DNA of 64,000 nt from Microbacterium schleiferi (GTDB taxonomy: Bacteria > Actinomycetota > Actinomycetes > Actinomycetales > Microbacteriaceae): the NCBI RefSeq assembly GCF_015565955.1, contig NZ_CP064760.1, positions 248,001 to 312,000 on the forward strand. The letters are read 5' to 3'. The translations under genes were made by a program, and so were the position numbers. This document shows, piece after piece, positions 61,022-64,000 of this stretch (the first letter of the stretch is position 1; every line of letters starts with the position of its first letter). The notes beneath the pieces are model-generated. The model was not told the origin of the DNA. It searched no databases and saw only the letters and a program-made list of their open reading frames with translations.

Positions 61022-62302
61022 TCAGCCTCGCGCGGCGGCGTCGTTGACAGCCTGAACGATGGCTTCGGGCGAGCCGTTGCCTGCGAGCAGGTCGACGACC
61101 GCGACGTTCAGCGCGTTGCCGACGTTCTGGCCGTAGAGCGTGTCGAGCCACAGCACGACGTAGGGGGCGTCGCTGTAGGCCTCGAGCACCGACTGGAGGG
61201 CCGGCGTCGTGACCACACTCTGTGCCTCGTTGCTGGCAGGCAGTGTCTGGAACGCCTCGGCGTAGGCCTCCTGCTGGTCCTTGGTGGCCAGGAAGTTCAG
61301 GAAGTCGACGCACTCTTCCGGGGCATTGATCCAGCACGAGTATCCGTCTGCACCGCCCATCATGGCGCCGGGAGCGCCGTCGCCACCCTCGATCTCGGGG
61401 AACGGGAACCAGCCCAGGTCAGGAAGCGGCTGCTCGTCGGGAGTGAGCGAAGCGATCACACCGGGGTTCCATGCCCCCATGAGCTCCATCGCGGCCTGGC
61501 GGTTGGCCAGCAGACCCGCCGACGAGCCGGCACCCTGCTGTGCGGGGGTCGTGAGGAAGCCATCGTTGAACGGCTCGGTGGCGACGAAGTCGGCGAGGTC
61601 CTCGCCAGCGCGCAGCCAGCACTCGTTGTCGAACGAGCGTGTCTGGGCAGCTTCTTCCATCGCGTCCTGCGAGCACTCCCGCAGGGCGAAGTTGTAGTAC
61701 CAGTGAGCGGCCGGCCAGGCATCCTTGGCGCCCACGGCGATCGGCGTGATGCCGGCGGCCTTGAGGGTGTCGTTCACATCGACGAGCTCGTCGATCGTGC
61801 CGGCGGGCTCGACCCCGGCATCGGCAAACAGGTTCTCGCTGTAGAAGATGCCCTCGGGCAGCACGGCGAGGGGCATGCCGAACACCTTGCCGTCGATCGT
61901 GAAGGCGCTCAGCGACGACGACATCGCCGACTCTGCTTCCGCCGAGATCTTGCCCGTGAGGTCCATGACCTGACCGGCATCGACCACGTCCGCGAGCTTG
62001 CCGCCGCCGCGGGCCATGAACACATCGGGCGCGTCGCCCGCGTTCAGGGCGGTCTGGAGCTTGCCGTCCATGTCTTCGTTCTGGATCGACTGGACCTCGA
62101 CGGTGACATCCGGGTTCTCCGCCATGAAGGCGGCTGCGGCATCTTCCCAGTACTGCACGCCGTCACCGGTCGTCGAGTTCTGCCAGACGGTCAGCGTGAC
62201 CTGTCCGTCTCCCGACTCTCCGCTCGAGCCGCTGCATCCGCTCAGTGCGAGCGCGCCGACGGCGAAGACTGCCGACGCTGTGAGGACTTTGCTGTATCTC
62301 AT
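61022..62302 (-). CDS. Sugar ABC transporter substrate-binding lipoprotein
   Basis: The 426-residue exported protein has a signal peptide with lipobox LALSGC (Cys near 23). The mature domain is family-1 type (VTLTVWQNSTTGDGVQYWED near 34, LNAGDAPDVFMARGGGKLAD near 86, GMPLAVLPEGIFYS near 145). The ATG at 62302 follows AGGTGA; longer upstream reading is unsupported. It is the first gene of the beta-glucosidase operon, divergent from the LacI regulator across a palindromic operator. Confidence 0.9.
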   Translation of the reverse strand: MRYSKVLTASAVFAVGALALSGCSGSSGESGDGQVTLTVWQNSTTGDGVQYWEDAAAAFMAENPDVTVEVQSIQNEDMDGKLQTALNAGDAPDVFMARGGGKLADVVDAGQVMDLTGKISAEAESAMSSSLSAFTIDGKVFGMPLAVLPEGIFYSENLFADAGVEPAGTIDELVDVNDTLKAAGITPIAVGAKDAWPAAHWYYNFALRECSQDAMEEAAQTRSFDNECWLRAGEDLADFVATEPFNDGFLTTPAQQGAGSSAGLLANRQAAMELMGAWNPGVIASLTPDEQPLPDLGWFPFPEIEGGDGAPGAMMGGADGYSCWINAPEECVDFLNFLATKDQQEAYAEAFQTLPASNEAQSVVTTPALQSVLEAYSDAPYVVLWLDTLYGQNVGNALNVAVVDLLAGNGSPEAIVQAVNDAAARG

Positions 62303-62455
62303 GTGATTCTCACCTGTTCTCTTCGTTGAGGAGCGGCTCGTCCATCGAGCCGCCGCTGCGTGGTCACGGTGTTCGCCGGGTGAGCTACCCGTGTCCGGCG
62401 TGCCGTGGGGGCGACGTGGGAACAGTGTCGCCACGGCACACAAAACGTGTCAAAC

Positions 62456-62467
62456 GTTTTCGAAAAC
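62456..62467. promoter_or_regulatory. LacI-type palindromic operator for the sugar operon
   Basis: GTTTTCGAAAAC is a perfect 12-bp palindrome inside a TCAAACGTTTTCGAAAACC segment, about 30 bp before the LacI start and between the two divergent genes. It is the likely binding site of that LacI regulator. Confidence 0.7.
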
Positions 62468-62496
62468 CTTTTCAAGATCCGCTAGTGTGACGGTTC

Positions 62497-63507
62497 ATGG
62501 CACGACGTCCGACGATCACCGACATCGCTACGGCAGCGGGGGTGTCGGTGGCCACCGTCTCCAAGGCCGTCAACGGCCGGTACGGCGTGGCCCCCGAGAC
62601 CGTCGAGAAGGTCATGCGTGTCGTCGCCGACATGGGGTACGAGTCGAGCCTCGTCGCCAGCCGAATGCGCGGCGTGCGCACGGGCGTCGTCGGCGTGCTT
62701 GTCGCCGAGTTCGAGCCGTTCAGCGCCGAGGTTCTCAAGGGCGTCGGGGCCGCCGCAGGGCCTTTGGAGCTTGACGTCCTCGCCTACAGCACGCCCCGAC
62801 GCGTCCACGGCGCGGGCTGGGAGAACACCTCGCTCGCGAGACTTGCCGGGAGCCTCATCGACGGTGCGATCATCGTGACGCCGACCGTGGAAGCGATCGT
62901 CGCCGATATCCCGGTCGTTGCGATCGACCCCCACGTGGGGCCGGGCGACGGCGTGCCCACGGTCGAAGCCGACAGCTTCGGAGGCGCGGTCTCGGCCGTC
63001 AAGTACCTGATCGAGCTCGGTCACCGTCGCATCGGTTTCGTTGCCGGACGCCCCGACCTTCGATCCTCTCGCGCCCGCGACGCCGGCTATCGGCGCGCCC
63101 TGTCCGACTCCGGCATCCCCTACGACCCCGAGGTCGTGCGGGTCGGCTTCTACGAGCAGGATGCGGCGCGCACCGCGGCGCTGTCGTTGCTGGACTCTCC
63201 CCGGCGTCCGACAGCGGTGTTTGCGGCAAACGATCTCTCGGCGATCGGAATCATCGAGGTCGCGCGTGAGATCGGGCTCGAGGTTCCCCGCGATCTGTCG
63301 GTCATCGGGTTCGACGATGTGCTCGAGGCATCCCGGATGTCGCCGCCGCTGACGACGGTCCGCCAACCGATGCGGCGTCTGGGAGCCGCGGCGATGTCGT
63401 TGCTGACGACGCTCATGAACGGCGAGGAGCCGCCCGAGCGCCATGTGCGCCTGGCTACGCAGCTCATCCCGCGTGCGACAACAGCCCCGCCGAGGCAGTC
63501 ACCCTAG
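62497..63507 (+). CDS. LacI-family regulator of the beta-glucoside operon
   Basis: The 336-residue repressor has the HTH ITDIATAAGVSVATVSKAVN (residues 6-25) and a sugar-sensing domain (GVVGVLVAEFEPFSAEVLKG, IGFDDVLEASRMSPPLTTVR). It faces the sugar ABC operon with a palindromic operator between. Its end overlaps the converging DUF202 gene by 9 bp. Confidence 0.9.
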   Translation: MARRPTITDIATAAGVSVATVSKAVNGRYGVAPETVEKVMRVVADMGYESSLVASRMRGVRTGVVGVLVAEFEPFSAEVLKGVGAAAGPLELDVLAYSTPRRVHGAGWENTSLARLAGSLIDGAIIVTPTVEAIVADIPVVAIDPHVGPGDGVPTVEADSFGGAVSAVKYLIELGHRRIGFVAGRPDLRSSRARDAGYRRALSDSGIPYDPEVVRVGFYEQDAARTAALSLLDSPRRPTAVFAANDLSAIGIIEVAREIGLEVPRDLSVIGFDDVLEASRMSPPLTTVRQPMRRLGAAAMSLLTTLMNGEEPPERHVRLATQLIPRATTAPPRQSP

Positions 63508-63843
63508 GGGTAGCGCGACCAGCACGGCGATGCCGAGCGCCCCGACCAGGACGACGAAGACCGCCAGAGTCAGCAGAAGCGCGCCGTCGGGAACCAGCGT
63601 GTGATCGCGGATGTCGACGGTGGCATATGACAGCCGTTCGTAGCGGCGGCGTGACCACCGCCACAGCACGGCAGAGAAGATCACCCCGAGGATGCCCGGG
63701 AGAATCCACCAACCACTTCCGAGGGCATCCGGCAGCAGCCGCATAGCGACGACCGATCCGACCGCGACGCTCAACGCGGTCCGGCGCCACGCGAGCTCGG
63801 TGCGCTCCGGTTGGAGGCCGGGGTCGAAGAGTTCGTCGTTCAC
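63499..63843 (-). CDS. DUF202-family membrane protein
   Basis: The 114-residue protein has the DUF202 start LQPERTELAWRRTALSVAVG near residue 10 and three TM segments (about 24-38, 44-62 and 88-110). It follows another DUF202-like gene by 12 bp. Such tandem pairs are common in actinobacteria and their function is unknown. Confidence 0.85.
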   Translation of the reverse strand: MNDELFDPGLQPERTELAWRRTALSVAVGSVVAMRLLPDALGSGWWILPGILGVIFSAVLWRWSRRRYERLSYATVDIRDHTLVPDGALLLTLAVFVVLVGALGIAVLVALPLG

Positions 63844-63855
63844 GGGTGCGCGAGT

Positions 63856-64000
63856 TCACGCAAAGACGATGGCGAGAAGGATGAGCGCTGCTGACACGGT
63901 CACCGCCACGCCCGTGACCGCACCCAGGAGCGACCCCGGCAGTGGGCTGTTCAGTCGCAGCGCGCGCTCACTTCTTTGCCACCCGAACCAAGCCAGGGCG
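63856..64000 (-). CDS. YidH/DUF202-like membrane protein, partial (5' end beyond window)
   Basis: The last 47 residues are visible, reading ALAWFGWQRSERALRLNSPL followed by a hydrophobic helix and LILLAIVFA before a TGA at 63858-63856. The PLPGS turn and terminal helix match YidH-type DUF202 proteins. It lies 12 bp upstream of the second DUF202 gene, forming the usual pair. The start is beyond base 64000. Confidence 0.7.
   Translation of the reverse strand, partial: ALAWFGWQRSERALRLNSPLPGSLLGAVTGVAVTVSAALILLAIVFA

Overview
The window looks like chromosome of a high-GC actinobacterium, most likely Microbacteriaceae (Microbacterium-like). The signs are G/C-rich third positions, many GTG starts, dense 4-bp ATGA/GTGA gene overlaps, GntR/PucR/TetR/LacI/PaaX regulators and a DUF1852-MetE-type gene pair. 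The genus is inferred from gene content and style only. No phage, insertion sequence or CRISPR array is visible. One tRNA gene (tRNA-Ser, anticodon CGA) is present.

Layout: (1) 0-13.0 kb is a catabolic island. A GntR regulator (cut by the left edge), a creatininase-like hydrolase, two amidohydrolases, an N-acyl-D-amino-acid deacylase and a Tau/Ssu-type ABC ATPase run leftward. An adenine-deaminase-like enzyme and a PPC-domain protein run rightward. A PucR regulator is followed by a NMT1-type binding protein and two permeases that probably use the ATPase across the cluster. (2) 13.0-24.4 kb is mixed: HsmA-like membrane protein, L-lactate dehydrogenase, MFS exporter, ferritin, tRNA-Ser, TetR with a DUF1295 protein, MarR with an MMPL exporter, TetR, a GH39-like protein and a FAD monooxygenase. 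(3) 24.6-36.4 kb is a second catabolic island: TauE/SafE exporter, MmsA dehydrogenase, PucR, class III aminotransferase, cupin, FAD amine oxidase, a complete NMT1/Tau-type ABC importer and a PaaX regulator. It fits uptake of an amine or beta-amino acid that is degraded through malonate semialdehyde. (4) 36.4-42.6 kb holds a membrane-bound EEP phosphohydrolase, a two-component system, a secreted DUF2202 protein, a LeuD-like remnant and a drug-type ABC exporter. (5) 42.6-47.2 kb holds a di-iron ferritin-like protein, an F420-type luciferase-like oxidoreductase and the folate-independent methionine synthase pair mesD/mesX, with four copies of a palindromic repeat of about 82 bp. (6) 47.2-54.4 kb is a rhamnose operon (alpha-hydroxy-acid oxidase, rhaB, bifunctional rhaD/lactaldehyde dehydrogenase, rhaI) facing its LacI regulator. 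(7) 54.4-56.7 kb holds a FUSC protein and small genes. (8) 56.7-63.5 kb is a beta-glucosidase/sugar ABC operon facing a LacI regulator. The window ends in two DUF202 membrane proteins.

The most striking global feature is that eight otherwise well-preserved genes are each broken by one missing base in or beside a run of four or more G/C. Restoring one base rebuilds a continuous family-typical protein in every case. Either the source sequence under-calls homopolymers or there are eight very recent mutations of the same kind. All eight are annotated as single frameshifted genes.
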